A program made the position numbers and the translations under genes. From Ilyomonas sp965277535 (GTDB lineage Bacteria; Bacteroidota; Bacteroidia; Chitinophagales; Chitinophagaceae), in contig OZ255825.1 of NCBI GenBank assembly GCA_965277535.1, positions 2,728,001 through 2,792,000 on the forward strand: a stretch of DNA of 64,000 nucleotides. Direction: 5' to 3'. The notes beneath the pieces were generated by a model. That model saw only the letters and a program-made list of their open reading frames with translations. It was not told where the DNA came from and ran no database searches. Below are positions 54,409 through 63,464 of this stretch, in pieces; position 1 is the first letter of the stretch; every line of letters begins with the position of its first letter.

Positions 54409-56808
54409 ATGCTTCCATTCTTCTTACTCCAAAATGAGTTTGTAAAAAAAGCTTTACAAAGATTATTGTTGATGTCATTCTTTTTTGCTTCTGCTGTTTC
54501 CTCTTTCGCTTCGGTAAAATCGTTTAAGCAAAGTGGCAATGGCGTTTTGTTTTATTTAGACAAAGGGTTAATGAAAATCAACATTTGTAAAGATGATATT
54601 GTGGAAGTGAAATATACCATATTCGATTCATTCCCTCAAAAGAAATCTTTGGTAGTAAATGCAATATGGGCAAATACAAACTTCAGAGTAAGGGAAGAAA
54701 ACAATGCGGTTGTTATTCAAACAAAACGCTTAACTATTACGGTAAATAAAAATACCAATGCTATCACTTATGCAGATGCAAGCGGCAATTTGGTTTTGGC
54801 AGAATGGGCCGACAGCAGCAAAGCGATGAAAGCAGCAACGATTGCGGGCATCAGCACATACAACTGCACAACCAAATTTAATTCGCCAAAAGATGAAGCT
54901 TTGTATGGACTCGGTTGTCATCCACTTGATTCAGGTGCCATTAACTACAAAGGCCGCGACCAGGATTTGGCCATTCGTTACTTAACAGGAGCCGTTCCGG
55001 TGCTGCTTTCCACCAAAGGTTATGGCTTGATGTGGGACAATTATTCGGCTTCTAACTTTTATGGTGGCGAAGTTGGAAACACGCGCTACAAATACGTTTC
55101 GGAAAGTGGCAACGAAGTAGATTATTACTTTTTTTATGGTCCTGATTTCGATGCTGTTATTTCTTCCTATCGCCAGGCAACGGGCACTGCGCCGATGTTT
55201 GCCAAATGGGCGTATGGTTTGTTTCAATCGCAGGACAGATATAGGTATCAAAGCGAAGTGTTAGAAGTGGCAAAGAAGTATCGCGAGGCCCACATTCCGG
55301 TTGATGTAATTGTGCAGGACTGGTATTACTGGGAACCTTTGCCCATTGGTTCGCACCTAATGAATCCTGAAAGATACCCAAACCCAAAAGCAATGGTTGA
55401 CGAGTTGCACAAAGAGAACATTCATGCAATGATTTCTATCTGGCCCCTCTTTGGAAAAGGCACAAATAATTATGAAGCCATGAAAGATGCGGGCAATTTA
55501 ACCACCATTACATGGGACAATGTGGTTACGCATACATTTGATTATTATTACGATGCGCACAGCCCCAAAGCGCGGTTGCTTTATTGGCAGCAGGCAAGAG
55601 ATAGTTTGGTAAAACGTTACGGCTGGGATGCGTGGTGGATTGACCAATGCGAGCCTGACAATGGTGCGTTGTTAGATGAACGCCGCAAAGCACAATTTTA
55701 CACCGGAAGAGGCATTGATTATTTCAATACGTATTCATTGGTTCATACCGACGGTGTTTATAACAATTGGCGGAAAGACATTCCTGGCAAACGCGCCTTC
55801 TTTTTAGCACGGCAATCGTTTGCCGGCGAGCAGCGCAATGCAGCAACCTTGTGGTCGTCTGACATTGAATGTAAATTTTCTGTCCTTCACAACCAGGTTC
55901 CGCAAGGCATCAATGCGTGCTTTTCCGGCATTCCTTACTGGACGTCTGATATTGGCGGTTATCACTATGGATGGCAGGCACCCGATTGGTCGAAACCAGA
56001 GTTTAGAGAACTGTTTACCAGATGGTTTCAGTTTGGAACGTTCTGTCCCATCTTCCGCATTCATGGCAAAGGCGAGCGGGCTTTGTTTTCCGACAATTGG
56101 GACGCAAAAACAAAAGCTATTTTGCTACATTACGATAAGCTGCGTTATCGTCTGCTTCCTTACATTTATTCGCTTGCTGCAAAAGTTACACAGGAGCATT
56201 ACACCATCATGCGTGGTTTGGCTTTTGATTTTGGAAACGATACGGCGGTGCATAACATTAAGGAGCAATACATGTTTGGTCCGGCGTTCCTTGTGAATCC
56301 AATTACAGCGCCGATCGAGTCTTCGAACAAAGAAAATACGCAATCCATTTATCTGCCCAAAGCCACCTGGTATAACTTCTGGAATGGTGCAAAAACAATC
56401 GGCGGAAACACCATTCAAGCGGCTGCACCCATTGAAGCAATGCCGTTGTATGTGCGTGCCGGTTCTATCATTCCAATGGGTGACGTGGTAGAATATACAA
56501 CCGAAAAAAAGTGGGATACATTGGAACTTCGCATTTATCCCGGCGCAGATGGAACGTTCACTTTGTATGAAGATGAAAACGACAATTACAATTACGAGAA
56601 GGGCAGGTTTGCAACCATCCATTTTACATGGAATGATGCACAGCAGTTGCTCACGATTTCCAATACCAAAGGTGATTTTGATGGCAGATTAAAACAAAGA
56701 GTTTTCAATGTGGTTTTGGTAAAAGAGGCTCATGGAACCGACATCAATGCAACAAAAGCCGATAAGAGTGTGGCGTATGCTGGAAAAGAAATGCAGGTGA
56801 AATTATGA
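54409..56808 (+). CDS. GH31 glycosidase (alpha-xylosidase-like)
   Basis: 799 residues. An internal Met (MSFFFASAVSS) might be the true start of the signal peptide; ATG 54409 adds 21 residues. GH31 marks: DVIVQDWYYWEP, nucleophile Asp412 in WWIDQCEPDNGALL, acid/base Asp485 in LWSSDIECKFS, YWTSDIGGYHYGW and FGTFCPIFRIHGKGERALF. These fit alpha-xylosidases of the YicI/BACOVA type more than alpha-glucosidases. Removes alpha-linked xylose from xyloglucan-like oligomers. No sorting domain, so probably periplasmic, unlike the other GH31. Confidence 0.9.
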   Translation: MLPFFLLQNEFVKKALQRLLLMSFFFASAVSSFASVKSFKQSGNGVLFYLDKGLMKINICKDDIVEVKYTIFDSFPQKKSLVVNAIWANTNFRVREENNAVVIQTKRLTITVNKNTNAITYADASGNLVLAEWADSSKAMKAATIAGISTYNCTTKFNSPKDEALYGLGCHPLDSGAINYKGRDQDLAIRYLTGAVPVLLSTKGYGLMWDNYSASNFYGGEVGNTRYKYVSESGNEVDYYFFYGPDFDAVISSYRQATGTAPMFAKWAYGLFQSQDRYRYQSEVLEVAKKYREAHIPVDVIVQDWYYWEPLPIGSHLMNPERYPNPKAMVDELHKENIHAMISIWPLFGKGTNNYEAMKDAGNLTTITWDNVVTHTFDYYYDAHSPKARLLYWQQARDSLVKRYGWDAWWIDQCEPDNGALLDERRKAQFYTGRGIDYFNTYSLVHTDGVYNNWRKDIPGKRAFFLARQSFAGEQRNAATLWSSDIECKFSVLHNQVPQGINACFSGIPYWTSDIGGYHYGWQAPDWSKPEFRELFTRWFQFGTFCPIFRIHGKGERALFSDNWDAKTKAILLHYDKLRYRLLPYIYSLAAKVTQEHYTIMRGLAFDFGNDTAVHNIKEQYMFGPAFLVNPITAPIESSNKENTQSIYLPKATWYNFWNGAKTIGGNTIQAAAPIEAMPLYVRAGSIIPMGDVVEYTTEKKWDTLELRIYPGADGTFTLYEDENDNYNYEKGRFATIHFTWNDAQQLLTISNTKGDFDGRLKQRVFNVVLVKEAHGTDINATKADKSVAYAGKEMQVKL

Positions 56809-56861
56809 TGAAAACAAAAGGGTTGTTGATAACACATTTTGTTTCGCTGTAATTTGCGGGC

Positions 56862-57752
56862 ATGGAGCATCATCACCATCATCATGATCACTCACACGAA
56901 GTATCAAATTTACAAGGCAGCAGTAAAAAAATATTTATTGGGGGCATTGTGCTAAACCTTCTGTTTGTGATTGCCGAACTGATAGCCGGTTTTGCCGTTA
57001 ATTCAATGGCTTTGTTAAGCGATGCCGGACACAATGCAGGTGATGTGGCAGGCCTTGCTTTATCGCTGGGTTCGTTATGGCTTGCCGATAAAAAATCAAG
57101 CCCTGTGTTCACGTATGGATATAAAAAAACAACGGTGTTAGCGTCCCTTCTTAATGCGGTAATCTTATTAATTGGGGTTGGTATTGTTGGTTACGAATCT
57201 GTTCACCGTTTATTGGTAAAAGAAGAAGCGGTGCAGGGAAATGTGATTGCATGGATTGCCGCATTAGGCATTGTTATCAATGCAACATCGGCTTTGCTTT
57301 TTTACAAAGCGCAAAAAAACGAACTGAATGCAAGAGGCGCTTACCTGCACCTGTTGAGCGATGCGTTGGTATCGGTCGGAGTGGTGGCTTCCGGCATCGT
57401 CATTACTTATACACATTGGTATTGGCTTGATCCCGCAATGGGTTTGGTAGTGATACTGATCATTTTAATCAGCACCTGGAGCTTATTGAAAGATAGCTTT
57501 AAAATGAGCGTAGATGCAGTGCCTTCAGGAATAGAATTGAACGAAATAAAAGAGGTAATTACAAACGTAAAAGATGTAACCAATGTGCATCATGTGCATG
57601 TGTGGGCAATGAGTACAACCGAGAATGCGCTAACCGCTCATGTGGCGGTAAATAATCAATTGTCGTTTGATGAAAAGCGAAATGTGGTTCACGAAATCAA
57701 ACACCAACTGGAACACAGCAATATTCAGCATTCTACCATTGAACTGGAGTGA
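56862..57752 (+). CDS. Cation diffusion facilitator (zinc exporter, ZitB/CzcD-like)
   Basis: 296 residues with six membrane helices. The N-terminus is a run of six His followed by DHSHE, a cytosolic metal-binding tail. The transport site has HxxxD pairs: SDAGHNAGDVAG in helix 2 and HLLSDALVSVG in helix 5, the Zn/Co-type signature. The C-terminal ferredoxin-like domain has HHVHVWAMSTTENALTAHV. Exports zinc or cobalt against the proton gradient. Confidence 0.93.
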   Translation: MEHHHHHHDHSHEVSNLQGSSKKIFIGGIVLNLLFVIAELIAGFAVNSMALLSDAGHNAGDVAGLALSLGSLWLADKKSSPVFTYGYKKTTVLASLLNAVILLIGVGIVGYESVHRLLVKEEAVQGNVIAWIAALGIVINATSALLFYKAQKNELNARGAYLHLLSDALVSVGVVASGIVITYTHWYWLDPAMGLVVILIILISTWSLLKDSFKMSVDAVPSGIELNEIKEVITNVKDVTNVHHVHVWAMSTTENALTAHVAVNNQLSFDEKRNVVHEIKHQLEHSNIQHSTIELE

Positions 57753-57805
57753 TTGTTTTCTACCGCGAAGTCGCAAAGACGCTAAATAAATTCGTGCAAA
57801 AACAA

Positions 57806-57862
57806 ACCTGTCGGGTTGAAAACAATCTTTATTCAATTTGCCGTGTTTCAATCTGACAGGTT
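57806..57862. repeat. CCTGTCAGGTT-type inverted repeat
   Basis: CCTGTCGGGTTGAAAAC (57808-57824) is mirrored by GTTTCAATCTGACAGG (57845-57860). Just upstream ACCGCGAAGTCGCAAAGACGC (57763-57783) is another dispersed repeat arm and a GCAAAAACAAA copy lies at 57796. All lie between convergent genes. Confidence 0.6.
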
Positions 57863-57914
57863 TTCAATAGTTATCATCATCAGCCGAATCCTTACAATCT
57901 TACAAAATCCCGGT

Positions 57915-59012
57915 TTAGACAGCCATCGCTTCTTTAAACTTCTCCGGCTTTTCCATTGCATTTACAGTACTGATGGTGCGTACTGCATTGTTGGCAAACT
58001 GGTTAAACGCTGCCTTGCTTACTGCATCATCGCTCATCATTACCGGAATGCCTGCATCGCCACCTTCGCAAATACTTTGTACCAAAGGAATCTGACCTAA
58101 AAAATTCAAATCGTATTCTTCTGCCAGTTTCTTCCCACCTTCTTTGCCAAAAATAAAATATTGGTTATCGGGCAATTCAGCCGGCGTGAAGTAAGCCATG
58201 TTTTCTACCAAACCAATAATGGGTACATTCAGTTGCGCCTGTGCAAACATGGCAATGCCTTTGCGCGCATCTGCCAATGCCACTTTCTGTGGTGTGGTAA
58301 CAATAATAACACCCGTTACAGGAACGAGTTGCATGAGGGTTAAATGAATATCGCCGGTGCCGGGCGGCATATCAATTACTAAATAATCCAGCGCGCCCCA
58401 GTCCACATCGGTTACAAACTGCCGGATGGCGCTGCTTACCATCGGGCCACGCCACACGACTGCGCTTTTTTCATCCACCAACAAGCCAATGCTCATCAAC
58501 TGGATACCGTACTTTTCTAAGGGAATAATTTTCCCTTTGCCCTCTGTCTCACGCATCATGGGCCGCTCACCACGAACACCAAACATAATAGGTACACTGG
58601 GACCATAAATATCGGCATCCATCAACCCAACCTTAGCGCCGCTTTGTGCAAAAGCCAATGCGAGGTTGGCAGCTACCGTGCTTTTGCCAACGCCGCCTTT
58701 ACCGCTTACCACCGCAATAATATTTTTAACACCGGGCAGCACTTTGCCTTCATCGTTGCGTTTGGTAATGGTGTGTGATGTAAAGTTGACAGTTACCTGC
58801 GCTTCTTTATTTATCAATATTTTTATTGCATTGATACAAGCCTTTTGTATCATGTCTTTCATAGGGCAGGCAGGTGTGGTAAGCACTACCGTAAACGATA
58901 CATTGTTGCCGGCAATGGCTATATCTTTCACCATGTTCAGGGTTACAATGTCTTTGCCCAAATCGGGCTCCTGCACATTGCTCAAAGCTTTCAAAACATC
59001 ACTTTCTGTCAT
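57915..59012 (-). CDS. Mrp/ApbC-type Fe-S cluster carrier ATPase
   Basis: 365 residues from the ATG at 59012. A MIP18/DUF59 domain (about 1-90, ALSNVQEPDLGKDIVTLNM, TTPACPMKD) is fused to a P-loop ATPase (VVSGKGGVGKSTVAANLALA; MDADIYGPSVPIMFG; DMPPGTGDIHLTL). It moves Fe-S clusters to target proteins. The CxxC that binds the bridging cluster in E. coli Mrp is not present (ENMAYFTPAELPDNQYFIF instead), as seems usual in this phylum. Confidence 0.93.
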   Translation of the reverse strand: MTESDVLKALSNVQEPDLGKDIVTLNMVKDIAIAGNNVSFTVVLTTPACPMKDMIQKACINAIKILINKEAQVTVNFTSHTITKRNDEGKVLPGVKNIIAVVSGKGGVGKSTVAANLALAFAQSGAKVGLMDADIYGPSVPIMFGVRGERPMMRETEGKGKIIPLEKYGIQLMSIGLLVDEKSAVVWRGPMVSSAIRQFVTDVDWGALDYLVIDMPPGTGDIHLTLMQLVPVTGVIIVTTPQKVALADARKGIAMFAQAQLNVPIIGLVENMAYFTPAELPDNQYFIFGKEGGKKLAEEYDLNFLGQIPLVQSICEGGDAGIPVMMSDDAVSKAAFNQFANNAVRTISTVNAMEKPEKFKEAMAV

Positions 59013-59123
59013 CCTACATATTTTTGTTAAATACAAAATTGATAGCACAAAATTAGTGGGTGTATTGGTTATTTTGTTGTTATCACTTACGGTAAACGAA
59101 ATCTTATAGTATTGATAAGCCGC

Positions 59124-59777
59124 ATGAAATCAATTCTCTACTTTGCCACTTTTGTTTTTGCTACTTTTTTTGTGCAATACGTATCTGCACAAACAACGGT
59201 GTCTAAAGATTCTGTGGTGCAACTCTATGGTGTGGTGATGACGGCTGACAGCTTGCAAGCCATTCCTGGCGCAAGTATAATTGTAGAGAACAAAGGACGT
59301 GGTACGTTAACAAACGATCAGGGTGTGTTTTCGATTGTTGTTTTGAAAGGCGATAAAATTAAATTCTCGGTAGTAGGTTTTAAAGATAAGATTATAGATA
59401 TACCAATATCATTGAAAGAGAATCAATACAGCCTCATTCAGTTGATGATCACCGATACAGCATATCTTCCGGCTACCATTATTAAACCCAGACCGAACCG
59501 CGCGCAGTTTGAACGCGATTTTGTAAATACCGATATTCCTGCCGATCAGTTGGAAATTGCGCGCAGCAATATGAGTGAAGCCAAGCAGCGAATGTTGTTA
59601 GCAACCTTACCTGTTGACGGTAGGGAAGCGGTGGCAGCACAGTTCAGGCAACAATCGGTGCACTATTCTTATTTGGGTCAGCAGGCGCCTATTAACTTAT
59701 TCAACCCAATGGCATGGGCTGATTTTATACAAGCCTGGAAGCGTGGCGATTTCAGGAAGAAAGACGATAGCCAGTGA
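59124..59777 (+). CDS. Secreted protein with carboxypeptidase-like regulatory domain
   Basis: 217 residues from the ATG at 59124. Signal peptide ends QYVSAQ. Residues about 30-110 are a CarboxypepD_reg-like beta-sandwich (YGVVMTADSLQAIPGASIIV, TLTNDQGVFSIVV, VVGFKDKIIDI). The C-terminal helical part (DQLEIARSNMSEAKQRML ... WADFIQAWKRGDFRKKD) recurs in Bacteroidota but has no known function. Confidence 0.7.
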   Translation: MKSILYFATFVFATFFVQYVSAQTTVSKDSVVQLYGVVMTADSLQAIPGASIIVENKGRGTLTNDQGVFSIVVLKGDKIKFSVVGFKDKIIDIPISLKENQYSLIQLMITDTAYLPATIIKPRPNRAQFERDFVNTDIPADQLEIARSNMSEAKQRMLLATLPVDGREAVAAQFRQQSVHYSYLGQQAPINLFNPMAWADFIQAWKRGDFRKKDDSQ

Positions 59778-59793
59778 TAAAGTGGATTTCTTT

Positions 59794-60140
59794 TTACTCA
59801 AGTAGAGTAATGATATTTTCAATTTTTGATCTTAGTTTCGGAATATCTTCCATAATTACCTGCCAAATCAAGTTGTTATCAACACCAAAATATTCATGTA
59901 TTAAAATATGCCTCATACCCGCCATTTGTTTCCATTCTATTTCTGTAAATTTTGCCTTTGTTTCTTTAGAAATAGAATTGGCGGCTTCACCTATAATTTC
60001 TATTTGTTTGATTGATGCAAACCGCATCATAGAGTTATAAGAAAAGCTGGCAAGTTTGTTTTTGCAGTATAGTTTTCGATTTCAGATATGGCATCTAAGA
60101 TGTGCAACAAGCGTTGCTTATCTTCCAATTTACTTTTCAT
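59794..60140 (-). pseudogene. hepT: HepT-like toxin gene with a frameshift
   Basis: The ATG at 60140 begins KSKLEDKQRLLHILDAISEI, typical of HepT, but the frame meets a TGA after about 40 codons. The rest of the protein (NSMMRFASIKQIEIIGEAAN, and the HEPN RNase motif in GMRHILIHEYFG) continues in a different frame to 59794. Adding one base near 60050 (between GCTGG and CAAG on the plus strand) would restore one reading frame. Either the toxin is inactive or the base is a sequencing error. Pair with mntA upstream. Confidence 0.75.
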
Positions 60141-60423
60141 AAATCAGTCGCTTATCTTTATTTATGAAAGGAAGAATGTACCTGGAAACCGCTCCGCTTG
60201 ATACAAGATCAATTTTCTTTTGCAGCTTTTCTTCCAGGTCAAATTTCATAGATACAAAGCTCATCCCGATATGTTGAGAATAATCAAGCTCAACCAAAAT
60301 ATCAACATCACTTTCATCTAATGCCTCATTGCGCGAATAGGAGCCAAAAAGAAAAGCTTTGTCCACAGGTTGATTTGCAAAATATTCCTGAATTGTTTTT
60401 ATTTCATTATCAGAAAGTGTCAT
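60130..60423 (-). CDS. mntA: MntA-like nucleotidyltransferase antitoxin
   Basis: 97 residues from the ATG at 60423. The minimal nucleotidyltransferase motif is complete: AFLFGSYSRNEALDESDVDI gives GSx10DxD. In the MntA/HepT (type VII) system the protein adds AMP to HepT and blocks its RNase activity. The stop overlaps the HepT start by 11 bp, so the two are coupled. Confidence 0.88.
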   Translation of the reverse strand: MTLSDNEIKTIQEYFANQPVDKAFLFGSYSRNEALDESDVDILVELDYSQHIGMSFVSMKFDLEEKLQKKIDLVSSGAVSRYILPFINKDKRLIYEK

Positions 60424-60504
60424 AGCATAAAGATACGTTTTTATGAATGTATATTGTTTCGCATCATTTGTATTTCTTCTACATTCGTTCTTTAATTCTC
60501 TTCT

Positions 60505-61398
60505 ATGATCCAGCATATTTCTGTTATCGGCGCAGGCACAATGGGCAACGGCATCGCGCATCATTTTGCACAATTTGGTTTTGCCGTAAATCTGATTGAT
60601 GTAAGCGAAGCGCAATTGAGCAAAGCCATCGCTACTATCACCAAAAACATAGACCGGCAAATTGCTAAAGGCGTTATAAAAGAAGAGCAAAAACAAACAT
60701 CCTTACAAAATATAACTACACAAACTTCAATCACCGAAGGCGTTGCACAAACAGACCTTGTTATTGAAGCGGCAACCGAAAATGAAGATATTAAACTCAA
60801 CATCTTCAAACAATTGGATGAAGCTGCGCCAGCGCAATGCATCCTCGCTTCCAACACGTCTTCCATTTCCATTACCAAAATTGCGGCAAAAACAAAACGA
60901 CCACAGCAAGTCATAGGTATGCACTTTATGAACCCTGTGCCGGTAATGAAGCTCGTGGAAATCATCAAGGGTTATGCAACCGATGCAACCGTTACACAAA
61001 CCATTATAGACCTCACGAAGAAAATAGACAAAGTGCCTTGCGTAGTGAACGATTATCCCGGTTTTATTGCTAACAGAATTTTAATGCCGATGATTAATGA
61101 AGCGATTTATAGCTTATACGAAGGCATTGCCGGCGTGGAAGAAATTGATACCATCATGAAGCTCGGCATGGCGCACCCAATGGGCCCGTTGCAGCTTGCC
61201 GATTTTATCGGACTGGATGTTTGCCTAAGTATTTTGCAGGTAGTGCACAACGGCTTTGGCAACCCCAAATATGCACCTTGCCCTTTATTGGTGAACATGG
61301 TAACTGCTGGTAAATGGGGCATCAAATCAGGCGAAGGTTTTTATACTTATGCAGGCGGAAGCAAAGAGTTGGTAGTGAGTAAAAGATTTAAAAGATGA
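60505..61398 (+). CDS. 3-hydroxybutyryl-CoA dehydrogenase
   Basis: 297 residues. The NAD-binding loop ISVIGAGTMGNGIAHHFAQ, the catalytic His in IGMHFMNPVPVMKLVEII, and the dimer domain VVNDYPGFIANRILMPMINE with MAHPMGPLQLADFIGLDV mark the short 3-hydroxyacyl-CoA dehydrogenases. Oxidises 3-hydroxybutyryl-CoA (or reduces acetoacetyl-CoA). Single gene, not in a beta-oxidation cluster. Confidence 0.94.
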   Translation: MIQHISVIGAGTMGNGIAHHFAQFGFAVNLIDVSEAQLSKAIATITKNIDRQIAKGVIKEEQKQTSLQNITTQTSITEGVAQTDLVIEAATENEDIKLNIFKQLDEAAPAQCILASNTSSISITKIAAKTKRPQQVIGMHFMNPVPVMKLVEIIKGYATDATVTQTIIDLTKKIDKVPCVVNDYPGFIANRILMPMINEAIYSLYEGIAGVEEIDTIMKLGMAHPMGPLQLADFIGLDVCLSILQVVHNGFGNPKYAPCPLLVNMVTAGKWGIKSGEGFYTYAGGSKELVVSKRFKR

Positions 61399-61500
61399 TT
61401 GTTGACAGTTGTTGGATGGCAGAAGCCTTATCAATCAAATAACCAATTTTATTTTTTGTATCAACTGTCATCTGTCAACTATAATCTGTCATCTCATCAC
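61394..61500. repeat. CTGTCAACT-type repeats after the dehydrogenase
   Basis: TTGTTGACAGTTGTTGGATGG at 61399 and AACTGTCATCTGTCAACTAT followed by AATCTGTCATCTC at 61463-61496 are partial inverted and direct copies of one word. No gene in this stretch. Confidence 0.4.
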
Positions 61501-61568
61501 ACCTAACAACATCTTAAAAATTTTGCATTGCAAAATAATCTTTCTCTTACAGCGTACTAACTTGCAGT

Positions 61569-62465
61569 ATGCGCAGATGTTTTTTGTTTTTGTTGATATT
61601 ATTGGCTTGCCGAAGTATTCAGGCACAATCGTTAACCAAAGCCAACGTAACCGCGTTGCATAAAATGGAAGACTCGATGAAGAAATACGCCAGCGATATG
61701 ATCATGGCTAACTTCATGGAAGACAGGTTGGTTGCCGATAGTTTGTTTACACGTTCTCTGGTAAGAGCTTTGCGCACGCCTTACTCGTTCAGTTATCCGT
61801 TCGATAGCGTAGCTACTGTATCTAAAATTTATGCACCAGACAGCAGTTTCCGCATCTTTACCTGGCAGTTTGAAAGGGATGAAAGTTACTTCCGCCAGCG
61901 CGGCGCTATACAAATGAAAACCGCTGATGGCAGCCTTAAATTATTTCCCTTGATTGATGCTTCGCCGTTCACTGCCAATCCAACCGATTCGGTACGCAGC
62001 AATCTTAACTGGATTGGCGCTATTTATTACAGCATCATACAAAAGCAATACAACGGAAAGAATTATTATACCTTATTTGGTTATGATGATAATGATATTG
62101 GCACCACGCGCAAATGGATTGATGTATTAACATTTAAAGATGGCAAGCCACAGTTTGGCGGGCCCTTTTTTAATTATCCTGAAGACAGCATCAAACCACC
62201 ACAACCCGCTTATCGTTTTTGTTTAGAATACAAAAAAGATGCGCATCCAACGTTGAATTATGATAAAGAAATGGACATGATTGTGTTCGATCATCTGGTG
62301 AGCGAAACCGATCATCAATCACAGAAATACACGTTGATTCCTGATGGCGATTATGAAGGTTTTGCTTGGAAAAATGGCAAGTGGAATTATGTAAATAAAG
62401 TGTTTACTTCTAAGCTGCAAGATGGACAGGCACCGGTTCCACAACCGTTAAAAGAAGATGAGTAA
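61569..62465 (+). CDS. Secreted protein of unknown function
   Basis: 298 residues with a signal peptide ending SIQAQ. Acidic, strand-rich mature region; repeated aromatic pairs (YYSIIQKQYNGKNYYTLFGY, then DVLTFKDGKPQFGGPFF) suggest a propeller or jelly-roll, but no family was recognised. Probably periplasmic. Confidence 0.65.
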   Translation: MRRCFLFLLILLACRSIQAQSLTKANVTALHKMEDSMKKYASDMIMANFMEDRLVADSLFTRSLVRALRTPYSFSYPFDSVATVSKIYAPDSSFRIFTWQFERDESYFRQRGAIQMKTADGSLKLFPLIDASPFTANPTDSVRSNLNWIGAIYYSIIQKQYNGKNYYTLFGYDDNDIGTTRKWIDVLTFKDGKPQFGGPFFNYPEDSIKPPQPAYRFCLEYKKDAHPTLNYDKEMDMIVFDHLVSETDHQSQKYTLIPDGDYEGFAWKNGKWNYVNKVFTSKLQDGQAPVPQPLKEDE

Positions 62466-62521
62466 AATGAACGTTCAACACCGTTATAAGTGAACAAAAA
62501 AGATGAATTCGTATAAATATG

Positions 62522-62567
62522 TGCAAAAACAAAAAGCCATCCCAAACGATGGCTTTTTGTTTTTGCA
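62522..62567. terminator. Strong terminator built from two GCAAAAACAAA words
   Basis: A perfect 20-bp stem (TGCAAAAACAAAAAGCCATC and GATGGCTTTTTGTTTTTGCA) with a 6-nt loop CCAAAC. It is 57 bp after the stop at 62465 and lies between convergent genes (the other, trmD, ends at 62719). Both strands provide a T-run, so it works in both directions. Confidence 0.85.
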
Positions 62568-62718
62568 ATGAACTTAAAAACTTACAATCTAATATGGCTT
62601 TTCTTTAAAACGGATACTGTACATTTAAAACGGAACCTTCCTAATTCAATTGCGTTGCAAAAATAAAAATTGCCACTCGCAATACCGATTAAGTGTTCAT
62701 TAAAAATTGGCCAGTTAT

Positions 62719-63396
62719 TCAATCTTTATTTAAGTCGGGACGACGTTGTGAAGTACGTTGCACCGCCTGTTCGTAACGCCAATCGTCAATCACTTTTGGG
62801 TTGCCGCTTAACAGTTCGTCCGGTACTTTCCAGCCCCTAAAATCAACAGGCCGCGTGTAAACAGGCGGTGCCAATAAATCGTCCTGAAACGAATCAAACA
62901 AGGCTGAAGTTTCATCGTTCAGCACGCCGGGCAGCAACCTTCCTATCGCATCCACAATCACTGCCGCTGCCAGTTCGCCACCGCTCAGCACATAATCGCC
63001 AATCGAAATTTCCATCGTTACATAATGCTCGCGTATGCGCTCGTCAATGCCTTTGTAATGCCCGCAAATGATGAGCAAATTTTCTTTCAGAGAAAGTGCG
63101 TTGGCATCTTTCTGGTCGAAGCGTTTTCCATCAGGCGTTACATAAATAACTTCATCGTACAAGGTTTGTTTTTGCAGATATTCTATGGCGTTTGCTAAGG
63201 GCTCGCACATCATTACCATGCCGGCACCACCGCCGTATTGATAATCATCCACCTGGCCGTATTTGTTCAATGCCCATTGGCGCAACTGATGTGTTTGTAC
63301 ATTGAGCAAGCCCTTGTCCTGTGCGCGTTTCATGATGCTATGGTTAAAAGGACTTTCGAGCAATTCGGGCAATACAGTGATGATGTCAATCTTCAT
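62719..63396 (-). CDS. trmD: tRNA (guanine37-N1)-methyltransferase
   Basis: 225 residues from the ATG at 63396. Trefoil-knot SPOUT methyltransferase: IDIITVLPELLESPFNHSI, QYGGGAGMVM, VIYVTPDGKRFDQKDA, CGHYKGIDERI and SIGDYVLSGGELAA. Makes m1G37 in tRNAs, preventing frameshifts. Usually sits with rpsP, rimM and rplS; none is adjacent here. Confidence 0.96.
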   Translation of the reverse strand: MKIDIITVLPELLESPFNHSIMKRAQDKGLLNVQTHQLRQWALNKYGQVDDYQYGGGAGMVMMCEPLANAIEYLQKQTLYDEVIYVTPDGKRFDQKDANALSLKENLLIICGHYKGIDERIREHYVTMEISIGDYVLSGGELAAAVIVDAIGRLLPGVLNDETSALFDSFQDDLLAPPVYTRPVDFRGWKVPDELLSGNPKVIDDWRYEQAVQRTSQRRPDLNKD

Positions 63397-63410
63397 AAAA
63401 CAAAAATAAA

Positions 63411-63448
63411 AAACAAAAGCCCTGTTTATCAAAACATGGCTTTTGTTT
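63411..63448 (-). terminator. Terminator after the small Cys-rich lipoprotein gene
   Basis: AAACAAAAGCCCTGTTT (63411-63427) pairs with AAAACATGGCTTTTGTTT (63431-63448), apart from one or two mismatches, placed 17 bp after the minus-strand stop at 63465. Confidence 0.7.
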
Positions 63449-63464
63449 GTACGATGTAAAGTGA

